NCBI GenBank assembly: GCA_013396915.1
Contig: VWZL01003478.1
Span: 369,450 to 433,449 of the forward strand
Source: Stercorarius parasiticus
Taxonomy: Eukaryota; Chordata; Aves; Charadriiformes; Stercorariidae
Length of the DNA stretch: 64,000 nt
Direction of reading: 5' to 3'
Part shown: one piece after another, positions 1 to 11,600 of the stretch
Layout: each line of letters opens with the position of its first letter
Position numbering within the stretch: position 1 is the first letter of the stretch
Program-made: the position numbers and the translations under genes
The notes under the pieces: generated by a model
What the model was told of the DNA's origin: nothing
Databases searched by the model: none
The model's input: only the letters and a program-made list of their open reading frames with translations

Positions 1-1154
1 TCTGGAGGGAAGCACATGCACTTGACATGGCCCTCAGCCACATCCTCTTGATTTTCAGCAAACAAGAGTGTCTCAGGTTCTTCAACAACTGGGAAGCTCA
101 TGAGGCATTAGCAGTCCTTCAGGAGGTGACTGCAGCTGGCAGTCCTCCTTTCGAGGGCATCACCGGCACTCAGCTGGTGACCGAGGTGCACTGTGCAAAG
201 CCATGCTGAAATGGGCAAAGTGGTCTGGAGATGTCTCCCCACTGCCCATGTGCAGTTATCAGGAGGTATGAAACTCAGAGGAACTCGCCAAGAAATGCAG
301 AGGGCGTAGTGGGAAGAAGCAGTGCTGCTCTTGACCAGAATGGGCAATTCAGCAACTATGCAACAGGGCAAAAAAGCAAAGTCTTAGTTCAGCAGAGCTT
401 TGCATACCGCAGAGTGCTGAAATGAAGGGGCAAGGGAACAGCAAACACCAGCTACAGCAGCTGTCTTGCCACACAGCTTAAAATGTACAGTGGTGTATAT
501 ATTTATTCATGCTTGGTGGACATTGAAAAATTGCAGCCTGGAAAAAGTTAGCAGCAACAATATTGCTGGAAAGCTGCCTGGCCTTTCCTGTTTCCTTGGT
601 CCCTTTTACCCAATACCGCTCTTCAACTCCAAAATTTCCTGCAGATACAACAGGACCCTTCAGAGAGGAGAAGAGGTGCAATATTTTAATTCTTTTAATG
701 TCTCTTTTGTACACATGCTGGAGTCCTAAGGATACACAAAATTTGCCAAGGCTGTTCATTCACTACCTGCCTGGTAGGGTGCTAGCTAAAATTCTCCTGA
801 GTAGCATGCAAAAAGACCTGCATTGCCCTGTCTACATGAGGTTTCTCCAGAGACTGGACCTTTCTCCTGGTGTACCTTGTCTGATGCAGGGTTGCGGGCC
901 TGGGGAACCCCAGGCACATCTTCCCTGTGTGTCCAGTGGAGATGACATGTCTGCATGGGGCTGCAGAGCCTCAGCAGCCCTCGCTGCTTTCCAGGGAGTG
1001 CTCCTCCAGCACTGAGGTTGCAGCTTGCCCACCCAGGCATACCTCTGCTTTCTCATCTGAAGAAGGTTACCCCCATTGGTGCCATTTTCTACTCGTGCCC
1101 TGCAGCAAAGTGGGAATGGATATGGTCCCCTGTATCCTTCCAGGCACCTTCATG

Positions 1155-1217
1155 GAGCTATCCAGCAAAGGTCCCACCAACCCTGAAAAATCAGCACTTC
1201 TCCTTCCCTTGCTCTTC
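1155..1217 (+). repeat. 63-bp duplicated unit, copy A
   Basis: This segment aligns without gaps to 2368-2430, with 56 of 63 bases identical by hand count. It starts with GAGCTATC and ends with TCCCTTGCTCTTC. Flanks on both sides lose similarity quickly. It could be the surviving core of an old interspersed repeat or a local duplication. I do not recognise the family. Confidence 0.7.
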
Positions 1218-2367
1218 ACGGAGGACGCTGGCACCTTTCCCTGCTGTCCCAGGGACTTCTCCACCCTACCAGCCCCAAGCAGGTGCCCCCACCCTCAGGC
1301 TGCAAGCTAGGTAATTATCCAGGCATGGCCGCAGCACGTGTTAAAAAACAGGGTTATTCCTCCCCCACAGTGCCTCGTGATGCCAGGTTGCCTGGAAGTA
1401 CTTAGCCAGCGGTAGGGAGTGTTTGCAGTGAGACAAACAGCGATACGCAGTGCCATGCAACCCTGTACCCCGAAACCACCTTGGGCTGGGTTCAGCAACC
1501 ACCACCAGCTGCGCTGAGGGGCTTGAGAGTGGTCCATGGAGGACCTGCCCAGCCCTGGGCAGATAGTGCTCTGTGTTCAAGGAGAGGGCTTGAGAGCTTG
1601 TTATCGAGTTTCTTGCATTTTTTATTTCTGAGCTGCAGAGGTTCAGTAAACACCCCCAAAGAAAGAGCTGCCACGTGGAAGAAGAGGGTGGTGAGGCTCA
1701 TAAATGTCACCAGAGCGTGCTACACGATCTGCAACTTTTGGGTTGTGTATGCAGTTTCTTGGGGTTTTTTAAACAAACAACGTGAATGTGTTTGACAGGA
1801 TGTTGTGCATAGATTAGCCTGGAAAATTTAAACACCCAAGTGACTCAAACCATAGTTAATCTTTCTCGCCACTTTCTGTGCTCCGGACATAGCCCAGCAG
1901 AGTACACAGAGAGAGGCTGTGAGGGGTGAGTTACCTTCTGCCTGCCCTGAATGTCCGGGGTGGATAACAACAAGGCTTACTGCAGGTGATGGCTTCAGCT
2001 CTTGCTTTACCTGCCTTCAAAATGTAAATTTAGTCACACAGAGGGCTAACCTGAGATCTGCCAGGGGAAAACAGCTGGATTACCAGGCAAGCGTGTCTCC
2101 AGAGGAACTAAGATTTAAAGAAATATTTTACCTTCCCTTCTCTCCTCAAAAAGCACTATGCCTTATACATAGCAAGAGGCAGAGCCTGTATCTTTTAGCA
2201 TTTTGGATGCTTTTGATTGTTTCCACGTCTCACCCTGGAAAATGGGGTGGATTCATCCCTTTTCTCCCCACTGCCCTGATGTCCTCTGCCAGGACTGTTT
2301 TTACCTCCATGGAGCCGCAGGCTTATGCATAGATACTCATTCCCTCCAATTGTGCCTGGCTAGGGCT

Positions 2368-2430
2368 GAGCTATCTAGCAAAGGTCCTACCAAACCTGAT
2401 AAATTAGCACGTCTCTTTCCCTTGCTCTTC
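2368..2430 (+). repeat. 63-bp duplicated unit, copy B
   Basis: This is the second copy of the unit at 1155-1217, in the same orientation about 1.2 kb away. Seven substitutions and no indels separate the copies. Both lie in open frames that translate alike (ELSSKGPT...PLLF), but only two of the seven changes are silent, so there is no sign of coding constraint. Confidence 0.7.
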
Positions 2431-5400
2431 TTTTCTTCTTTTCCCCCTTCCCTCCACAAGGATGTGTAGCTTAATATATTTTCCTCCTTTATTCTTCCAC
2501 ATTAACCTTTCCAGTATGCTCTGTGTATAGTCTGCCTCTAATTCACGTCCACAGTTAACACACCATTCCTCTCCAATCTCATAAATCCCAAGTCAAATTT
2601 ACTAACACAATCCTCCTTCTACAGAGCTTTTACTCACCCTTAATTCCTTTTCTCAAAGTTATTATTACTTAAATGTGGTTTTAGGCTTTTCAGTACCCAT
2701 TCACTATTGCCATAGAAGTTTCTAGACTTACGTAAAAGATGAAAATGTGAAGTAGACAACCAAAATTATTTCTAAATAGCTTTGGAGAGCACTTGGGAAG
2801 GGGAGGGCAGTTTTTGGTTTTGAACCGAGTTTTTACAGATTATTCACTGTAGTTCATCCAGTAGTGAGATTTTTTAATAGTCATATTTTTGCTATGGTTA
2901 TTTCATTTTTCCAGACTGTCCATTTTTGCTTTATTCAACATCAGATTGCTTAAGATGTAGGTTTCATCCCATTTCTCAAGTCCATTGCTGCCTGCACACT
3001 CTTGAACTTTGCAATGCTTCCGTGCCAAACCCATATACACTGACAACAATTTTAAAAAGACATTAAAATTAATGAAATGGAGGATGTCCACACACACAAA
3101 AAATCATTTAGCACCAAGATTATCTGGGGCTTATCTAAGAATGACAGCAGGATTTGTTCTGTGGTCCAGCTGATCAGGCAAGCACCAGGTACCTCAAGAA
3201 GCTTTTTTTCTTGCCTCCATGGAGAGGATTAATGTTAAGGCATACAGTTAGCTGTCAGCACTATTCATCACCTAAATTCCTCAAGCTAAAGAAAAAAGAA
3301 GCCAACTCAGCAAAAAGCATGTGTCAAGGATGCTGTGTTTTGTCTTTCCAGCAGAGGGAGAAGCCCACAGGAGACTCCAACCAGGTAAGCAGGAAACTCT
3401 GAAATCAGGAAAATAGACAAAAACATGACATCTGGGGGTGAAAGCAAGACAACACAGATTTCTGGAGCTGCTTGGTCAGCTAGTGTCTGTCCTAAAGGAC
3501 AAGCTGCCATTTCCAGCCCATCACGGCTCTCCTGTGTTGCTCTCAAAGCAGTGGGGAACACCAGCTTCTTCCAAGGGAAGGATGGTGGACCTCCCCTTCC
3601 CTGGCATGGGGTCACCGTGCTTCACATCGGTGCACCCCATGAGGTCTCTCCATGGAGCTAATCTGTTCTCCAGTTGTTTTGCAGCCTGCACACTGCCCTG
3701 GGCTCTGCTCCTGTGGGGCAAAGATGAGGCCTCAAGGCATGGGGGAACGAGGCGCCATGTGCTTGCACTGGTGTGGCCCGGGCTTCCTCTTCCTTCTGTG
3801 AGCAGCAGAGGAGAGCAGACGTCCCCATAGGTGATCCCAACATTTCTGGTGGTGCTGTGCCTTCTGAATGCCACACTGCTGGCCCAGGGGTCTTGGTGTC
3901 TGAGACACTTCAGGGTGCACCCATGAGGGCATGGTGCTGTGTTTTATTACGGCAATGGTGGACTTAGCCACCTTTTGTGCTACAGACTCTGGCACCAGCA
4001 TCATGAGTTTCCAAACAGCCTGGATGTTGTTTCCAGAGACGCTGAAACAAGGCTGACGGGGTGGCCTTTTACAGCCAGGTGTTAGCGTCTGCCATTGGTG
4101 GCTCTGGATCCCACAAGACAGCTGCCCTGGACAGGGGTGCCACATCCCTGTGGCGGTGCAGCAGCTGCCAGGAGTCGCTCCCCCTGCCCCATGGTGCCAG
4201 CTTTCTGTGCAGCCTCCGCTCCCCTTCATCTTCCCCAGCTCTGCGAGTGGAACCACATGCCTTGTGAGGACAGGGAAAATACATAATTAAACAGCAGCCA
4301 GTGAGGAAGCCGACCGCCCAAACCACAGAGAGAAAGAGCACAGCTTGGCATTACGGTCTGTGGTCATTTATGACAAAGACCTATTTTCTGAAGGAAAACA
4401 GGCCATCACCAAAACAGATGCTTCTCCCCACTGTTTTCAACCAGCCTTTCCTCTCTCCAGTGCTGCAATAAGACCACAGCTCCATCCAGGCTCAGACCTG
4501 GGCACTTCCCAGACCCCAGTCGTGTTTCCCCGCTTTGGCACCACCACAAAGCCGCAGCGTGCGTCAGGACGATCTGCATGTACCAAGTAGGAAGAAGAGT
4601 TACAGAGCTGGTTCACCACCTCGGAGGCAAAATATCTTTTCAGCCAGAGACTGTAAATCACAGATCCCATCAGCAGGCTTAGGTGAGGGAGAATAAAAGG
4701 GTTTACATCCCCATGACAGGTTACAGTGCTGGATGTCAAAAGGACCTCTTCAGATGAGGAGTGCTGAAGACCAAGCTCCAAAATGCTAGTAGCTGCCAAG
4801 CCCAGCTGCCCCAGCATACTGAAATCCCTACAGCAACTGTGTTCAGAAAGAAGAAGTGATGTAACTGTCATAAATCATTTGAAAAAAAGAAAAAGCAATT
4901 CTGCATACGAATGTATAACATTGCCACAGAGAGATATTAAACACTTTTATTTGGCCAGACTGACAAATGTCCAAGAGCTGGTGCACCACGGTGCACCATG
5001 GAGGCCTCTAGTGGGCCTCCAGACAAGATGGCTCTAGAGACAGGTGCCCTAAACCAACATGTTCCTTTTCCAGCAGGCTACGCCAGTGTATTTTTGCTTT
5101 TAGACTAGTCTCAGTGATCTGTAGGTGCATTTTTCTTAAATGTCAAGGGCCACTCTCTTAAGACTCCATGGTGTTTATGCCGCACAAAGTTACTTTAAAG
5201 TGGATGCAAATGTCCCTATAAATATTAGTAATATGAGAACTGGGCCCCGTGGAAAAGCTGATGCTAGAGAATAGTAATTTTGGAGTCTTTGTGGCATCAA
5301 GTGAATATGGTATTCATGAAAAGCATTTTGCAGTGGGAAATATTCGAGAGCCTGAGTTAAACTCTTACTTTAGCACTCACTGTTTCGCAATTACTGACGT

Positions 5401-7120
5401 GAAATTACATCCTTCCATGCGAACTAGTTCTAAAAAGTACATTTAATGTGAAAGAACACTCAGAATATCTTGGAAATATGTATGTAATTCATGATATCAC
5501 TAACTGCATTTAGCACAGTTCATTAGCTATCTAGGCCTGAACAGCATTAAGCACAACGCAGTATCACCTGAACATCAAGAGTGTCAGATGAATAGGCCAA
5601 GCAGCCTGTATATGCAACAAAGAGTGGAAGAAAAATAAACCTTATTTAAGATCTGATCAGATCTGCAGTCTTTCAAGCATAGTGCTTGTAACATACCTCT
5701 GCACTCCAAGATAACTCACATCGCAAATTGAAGCTTGAATGGGACAAAGTCATTTATCTTTCCTTCTAATGTCTGGCAGAAGAGACAGGGCTCCCCGGGT
5801 GAAGCGAAACGTGGCAATTCCTCTGGTTGCATTTGTTGCCTCAGCTGGTCACAGGTTTATGCTTTGGGGTTTTTAGTAAGGCTGTCTGGAATTTCCATCC
5901 TCTGGAAATGCTCCAGGGTTTGGAGAAAAAGATTTGTCCCACCTCTGAATAAAACCTAAAGAAACTAGACACCTTTTGCAGAAAATCTGGGGGGAAAAAA
6001 GAAAAAGCCAACTGTTGGAAGAATCCACATTATATTTTACAGCTGTCTAGTCGTCTTTTGGCCTGACAAAAACCCAAATTCTCTGGTGAAACTGAAATTG
6101 TCTAGCAGCAAATCATTCTAGCAGACAATTCCCCACTACTTTCCCTGTTAGTACTTGGGACTTTTTTTCCTTGAATCAAAACATAAAACAAAAACTATTG
6201 CACAACTGAACTAAGAGTGAAAAAATTAAACTCTTGAGCCATGAGTACACAGGCATTGAGTAAATGTCACCTGAATTAATACAGAATGCAACAGATGGAG
6301 GTTTTAACATTGTTCTTACAAATTAATCATTAATTTATTTTTTAAAGTAACCATCATAAATCTTCCTGGAACAGATTGTTACTCTGCCTGTTATGATTCA
6401 TTAAACCAGTGCAGAATGAGATCATTATCATTTAAGTTAGCATTTTTGTGGCTGCCAAATATCCTCCGAGTATTTCCTGCAGCTGGGACCGCAAGCATCT
6501 TCCTCGGAGCTGGCAGCCAGCTTGCGCCATATCCTGCTCCAAGAGCTCCTGGTGCTTCTGGCCAACCACACCGCCATCACCCCCGCCACACCACTGTCCC
6601 CGCTGGGACCCCAAGCTGCTTGCGGCGGGTTGCTTCACTTGACCCTCCTCAGAGGCACGGCCACTGCCCTGAGGAGCTGGGACTGGAGAAGGCTTCCCTG
6701 AAGGTGGTCTCTCACCCACCCCAGCCTCCAGCTCAGCGGTCACCAATGCCTTTTGGATAAATTGGGACTTTTCCCCTCCTCTTGGAAATTCCCACATTGT
6801 AAAGCCAAAGGATGCAGCAGGCAGAGTGGCAGGCGTGGTATGCGGGTTACTAAAATTAGGCTTTTTCCCTTTTGATTTCTTTGTGGTGTAATTTCCTGTC
6901 TGCGTTATTGAAACAACAATGACATAAGGGGCATGATGCAGCAACAGGGCAGACAGGAGCAGGTAAGAGCAAAAGAGCCAACAACATATTTGTGTAGAAG
7001 AAAGGGAAAATAGCTGGCGGTAAGGGGAATTCAAAAATTACCTGACAAAAAAGCACACACCCATCCCCTGCCCCCCCGCAGCCACCCTGAGAGTCCTCTG
7101 GCACGTGAAAGATGCCAAAA

Positions 7121-7172
7121 GGGAAAAAAAAAAAACAAAAACCAAACAACAAGCCAAAGAAAAAACAAACCA
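7121..7172 (+). repeat. A-rich low-complexity tract
   Basis: A run of twelve A (7124-7135) is followed by CAAA/CCAAAC-like units. It could be an old poly(A) tail, but nothing retrogene-like is visible upstream of it, so I call it simple low-complexity DNA. Confidence 0.7.
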
Positions 7173-7208
7173 CCACCCCAAATTGCAGCAGTTACTTGAT
7201 CAGGGCAT

Positions 7209-7218
7209 TTTCACTTCC
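7209..7218 (-). promoter_or_regulatory. Candidate ETS-IRF composite element
   Basis: On the - strand this reads GGAAGTGAAA, an exact match to the ETS-IRF composite consensus GGAANNGAAA used by PU.1 with IRF4 or IRF8. It lies about 375 bp upstream of the SLC46A2 start codon. A ten-base match with two free positions is expected by chance about once per 30 kb counting both strands, so position is the main support. Confidence 0.35.
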
Positions 7219-7232
7219 TAAAGTAGGAGAGT

Positions 7233-7242
7233 GAAATTCCCC
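7233..7242 (-). promoter_or_regulatory. Candidate kappaB-like site
   Basis: On the - strand this reads GGGGAATTTC, one base off the kappaB consensus GGGRNNYYCC. It sits 15 bp from the ETS-IRF-type motif. The function is inferred only from the motif and its position upstream of SLC46A2. Confidence 0.25.
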
Positions 7243-7500
7243 TGGGTCATCTGACCTCTGTTGAAACTGCACCAGGAAGAGGAGCAGCGGCGGCTGGTGA
7301 GTGCAGGGCATTCTCCGGCTCTACAAAAGCCTCTTGTGCATGAGCTGGAGATCAGAGCACTGCAGGGATGTGCGTGCGTGCGTTTACATAGCAAGGCGAG
7401 GTGCAAATACCCTCCCAGACAGATCATCTCTTGCACAACTCTCTGACTCTGTGCAGCCCGTCTGACCTTTTCTTTTTCCCTCCGCTGCTCCTCTCCAAGC

Positions 7501-7524
7501 ATGCCTCCAGAGCAGAGCTTCTGA
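7501..7524 (+). other. Short upstream ORF before SLC46A2
   Basis: An ATG with A at -3 opens a seven-codon frame (MPPEQSF) that ends at TGA, 67 bp before the SLC46A2 start codon and in a different frame. If the transcript starts upstream of 7501, this uORF could lower translation of the main frame. The transcription start is not visible in the sequence, so inclusion in the mRNA is an inference. Confidence 0.35.
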
Positions 7525-7591
7525 AGAGCCGTTTTGTCCTGTGCATCTCCCTGAAAACAGCTCTCCCCAAGAAGAGGCAGTCGCCGGCAGC

Positions 7592-8657
7592 ATGGTGGGG
7601 GTGACAGTGATGAGGATGTGGATTGAGCCGGTGGTTGCGGGTTCTCAAATGGCCAGCGCCTTCTACGACACGGCACTGCTGCTGGTGGTGAAGAACTACT
7701 ACAATCAGACCAACTCCACCGCTCCCTCCCATGCACCGGAGGACGCTCAGCAGAAGGCTGTCTCTAATTTTTATATCATCTACAACCTAGTCCTGGGCCT
7801 GAGCCCCCTGGTGTCAGCCTATGGCTTGTCCAAGCTAGGGGACAGGATGCATCGGAAGATCCCCATCTGCTTCCCTCTTCTTGGCTACTTGGGCTCCAAA
7901 ACTCTCCTGCTCCTCCTGATCCTGCTGGGCTGGCCAATCGAGGTGATGTACGGGGCTGCTGCCCTCAATGGGCTGACGGGCGGTTTCACCACGTTCTGGG
8001 CAGGCGTCATGGCTCTGGGGTCTCTGGGCTCTTCCGAGAGCAGGAGGTCTCTGCGTCTGATCATTATTGAGCTGGTGTATGGCCTCGCTGGGTTTCTGGG
8101 AAGCATGGCATCTGGCTACCTATTTGTTGGCTTCAATGACCGCTATCGAGAGGGCACTGTGCTGGTGGGCTGCAGCATTGCTTGCTATGCTTTCTGCCTC
8201 CTCTACAGCATTTTTGTCCTGACAGTCCCCAAGCCAGCAGCTTCCTGCCCAGCCAAAGCCAAGAGCGCAGAGGAGGTGGGCAGCCAGCTACCAGCCCACA
8301 AAGAAGCAGCAGCACGGAGTTCCCAACCTCCAGAGAGCAGCAGCTCCACTCCAGTATCCCCCTCAAAACTCACCATCATCATGCTGTTTGTGGCAGCAAT
8401 CCTCTATGACCTTGCCGTGGTCGGTGCAATGAACGTACTCCCACTCTTCTTGCTCAGGGAGCCTTTAAGTTGGAACGCCATACAGATTGGCCATGGCAAT
8501 GCTGCTGGGTATGCGATCTTCATCACCAGCTTCCTAGGGGTATTTGTGTTCTCCAAATATCTGAGGGACATTACCATGATCATGATCGGAGTGATATCCT
8601 TCAGCACTGGCATCCTCATCATGGCCTTCGTGCAGTGGACATTCCTATTCTACATCG
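7592..8657 (+). CDS. SLC46A2: SLC46A2 coding exon 1
   Basis: Encodes residues 1-355 plus the first base of codon 356: helices 1-6, the central loop and most of helices 7-9. The donor is G|GTGAGT at 8658. Reading on past it gives only 18 more codons to a stop at 8713, which are not SLC46-like, so the splice is well supported. Confidence 0.95.
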
Positions 8658-11600
8658 GTGAGTTGAACGGCCACTCTTGCAAGCCAGTGCACCCTGAGAA
8701 AGGGATGTTTTAGTGTCAGGAAAAGGGCTTTTGCTCTGTTTCTCCATGAGTTTTGGAGCTTGGAAGACGAGCGATTCCCAAGAGGGCCACATTACCATTC
8801 CCCTTTCCCCACATCTCATTTTGTACTCAGCACCCTACAATATCTAGAGGGGGCACACACTCTTGCCAAGGCTTAGTTTAAGCCTGGTTAACTTGTAATT
8901 CATCACTTGGTCATAGCAGGGGAACAATGCTCATGCTGCAGGGGAGGGGGAATTGTTGCTGGATACCTGTACTAGTCAGACCACACCACTGCATTAATGG
9001 GAAGCACTTGCTTCTTATGAGGTAAGGCTTAAGCTGCAACAGAAACAAACTGGCAATTCCTATTAAGCGACCATCTTAAGATGTGATTTATTTTTGTTTC
9101 ATTAAGGCATTTATGGTCGATGGGAAACTTAATAGTGAAACACTGCAGCTGCTTCAGCAACCAAAATATCATGAGAATGTAGTGTACAGATCTTATGCTA
9201 TGTGTAAATCACCAGGGGACAGGTAACAGTAGATGGGGCAGCATCCCACGACGAAGGAAAGGCAAGTTTATTGTTGGGGGTAGCCTCTGCAGGAACACAG
9301 AAAACAAAACCCAGGAACTGCATCCGCTGTGGCAGTGAGGTGGATGATTTATATCTGACAGAGTATCGTGTGTTGCATGGCTTTGAGGTTTTGCTTCTGA
9401 AAGTGAGGAAAAGATCTAAGAGAAATGGCCTGAAGCGATTTTTCTGTCTGCCCCTGCAGGGAATGAAAAACTGAAAATCAAACAAAGTTCTTCTAAAGGG
9501 AAAGACAATAGGATATTTTATTTGTGTGCAAACATTGAGTGCAATTTTTAAGAGATTTTGTTTGTTTAGGTGTCAGGCTGGGGAACAAAAGATAAAAAAT
9601 TAAAATTAAAAAAATGCTGGTTTAATATTGCGTCCATCATGAACGCATGCTGCTACACAGTATGCAGGATGCTTATTCCCTGCATTGCAGAAACACCTCA
9701 GTACATTAGACATGGACCAAGTCTTCACTGAGGTTGGCTGTGCTGACAGGAAGGTAATTCCAGCTCCCTGAAAGTTTCCACACTGGAGAAAGCCTAAAAT
9801 ACTGCAAGCCAGAAGCACTGAGATAGAAAACAGCTATAGCGTTACAAAGGTACTGTTGTTGTCAAGGCCTCACAATCTCAAAGGACAGTGCTATATTCCA
9901 TCCATGTCGGAATTTCAGGCTGAGACCAAGAGACCACAGCTCGTTTGGGGAAAATACCTCTGCTAGTGGGAGCAGTAGGTGGCTTATCCACCATCGCTTG
10001 GATGAAGTGAGAAGCTACACTCCTATCAAAGATTGGTGCTTCTTTCTGGTACTCAAGGGAAAAGAAAAGGTGAAACAAAGGCCCTGCCCAAGCCAGAGGC
10101 ATGTAGTCTTCAAAAGCAGTGGTTGGTGTGTTGGGAGACAAGGAACGGATTCTGATGATAACTACATATTCCTTGCATTGTAGCACGGGCGGTGATGCTC
10201 TTTGCCCTCATCCCCCTACCAACCATCAGGTCCATGTTATCCAAGCATGTTGAAGGATCATCCTATGGTAAGTATTTTCGTTACCTTACTGATCAAAAAA
10301 CCCTCAAATCCTTCCATTCAGCCTAAGGTACAAAGAGAAAGGTAAATTATTGCTGCAATCTGTGCTTTGCGTAATAAAAACAGAACACAAGCAGGAAGGG
10401 AGAAGCAGAGAAACTTGCAGGACAAGACTGTCACATCCAAACTTCTCCTCCTTGGTTGCATCATCATTTATCCACAAGATTTTCAGCATGTGCTTCAAGA
10501 GACTACTATCAGTGTGCAGCTGAAAGGCAGGGAAAATACCTGAGGAGCTGCTCAAAAACACAGGGCTCATGGGAAAACCAAGAGAAGCAAGAACTTAGGT
10601 TGAAGCACTGTGATAGACCATTTTTTGGCTTCTTTTGCTTACAGTTTTGGGAAGGATGGATTTATTTAATCTTTTTTCAGTTATGCTCTCTAAACATGTC
10701 CCCAGATTCTACCTGGCAATTTGTTCCTGTCAGACCATGATTTGACTAAGAAAGGATAAGCTTTGCATAAGAATTGTCCCATTTTAGTAAGCAGGAGCAG
10801 AAATTCTTTCCTATTAAAATTTGTATTAGAAAATAGTAAAATGTATGTATTTTACAACACCGTGGTCTGGATTTAGACACCACAGACAGGACTGGTCATG
10901 CAGTCAAATAGCACTTCAAGCCCATGACTGCTCGTGCCTCCTCCAGGCATGTTCCCACAGCCGCCCTTTGCACCCTTTTCCCTCCTGCCACATGAACCCC
11001 ACACTGCTCTGTCACCAGCTCGTTCCTACTGCTCGTGCTCCCTGACGTGCTCTGTAGTAAACTCGCCTACCCGCCACAAGCAGCACAGCTCACACCCCAA
11101 ATTAATCATTATTATTAATCATAATGTTGTTTTTAACTTCCACCATGAGCCACACAACACAGGCTGCACCCGATTACAGCGGCAGACCAGCTCCCAAGCA
11201 GGACCATGCAACAGGGCAGCCCTTGCCTCCTGGTAGCAGCGTTGTCTCCTTCGGTGGTGGCCACTGTGTGGCTGGAAAAGGCTGCCAGGGCAGCAAGCTC
11301 AGTGCACAACCCTGACCTTGCTCCCAGTTTGCACATCCTGGCAGGGCTGGGTTACTTCCCCTTCCCCCATTTACCACAGCAGAAACTGAAGGGTGCACTT
11401 CAGCAAAAAAAGCTGGTTCAACTAGGATTCAGTTTATGCCTTTCCTGCACCCTAAACATGGCACATATCACACGCACCTCCCCATTTCAGGCATTATTAT
11501 CATTTTAACCCAGTGGACCACTCTTGTGGCCTAGGGCAGAAGCAGACCCTGACTAAAATCTCTCCCGTCCTGAAAATGTTAGCCCAGGACTACCTTACTG

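Larger units (their letters stand above)
1..7200. other. Intergenic region upstream of SLC46A2, no gene recognised
   Basis: I recognise no protein family in any frame here. Open frames reach 174 aa (3732-4256, - strand) and 200 aa (6432-7034, - strand), but their composition is Pro/Ser/Gln/Gly-rich with no domain, which fits GC-rich patches at about 3420-4340 and 6480-6760. The segment also holds a duplicated 63-bp unit (listed separately), a possible isolated 33-bp exon-like unit at 3352-3384, and AT-rich stretches such as 6160-6400. Conserved enhancers or non-coding exons cannot be excluded without alignment. Confidence 0.6.

Noticed and set aside
3732..4256. 174-codon ORF on the - strand
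   Set aside because: No recognisable family, with several overlapping open frames in both strands as expected for GC-rich DNA.
6432..7034. 200-codon ORF on the - strand
   Set aside because: Low-complexity Gly/Gln/Ser/Pro composition, no domain, and it overlaps a GC-rich patch. No supporting splice or poly(A) context.
7541..7591. N-terminal extension of SLC46A2 by 17 codons
   Set aside because: The upstream in-frame start would be GTG, and the added residues do not resemble the SLC46A2 N-terminus. The ATG at 7592 has a good context.
8658..8713. Read-through of SLC46A2 exon 1 to a stop
   Set aside because: A strong donor lies at 8658, and the expected continuation is found at 10184 with matching phase.
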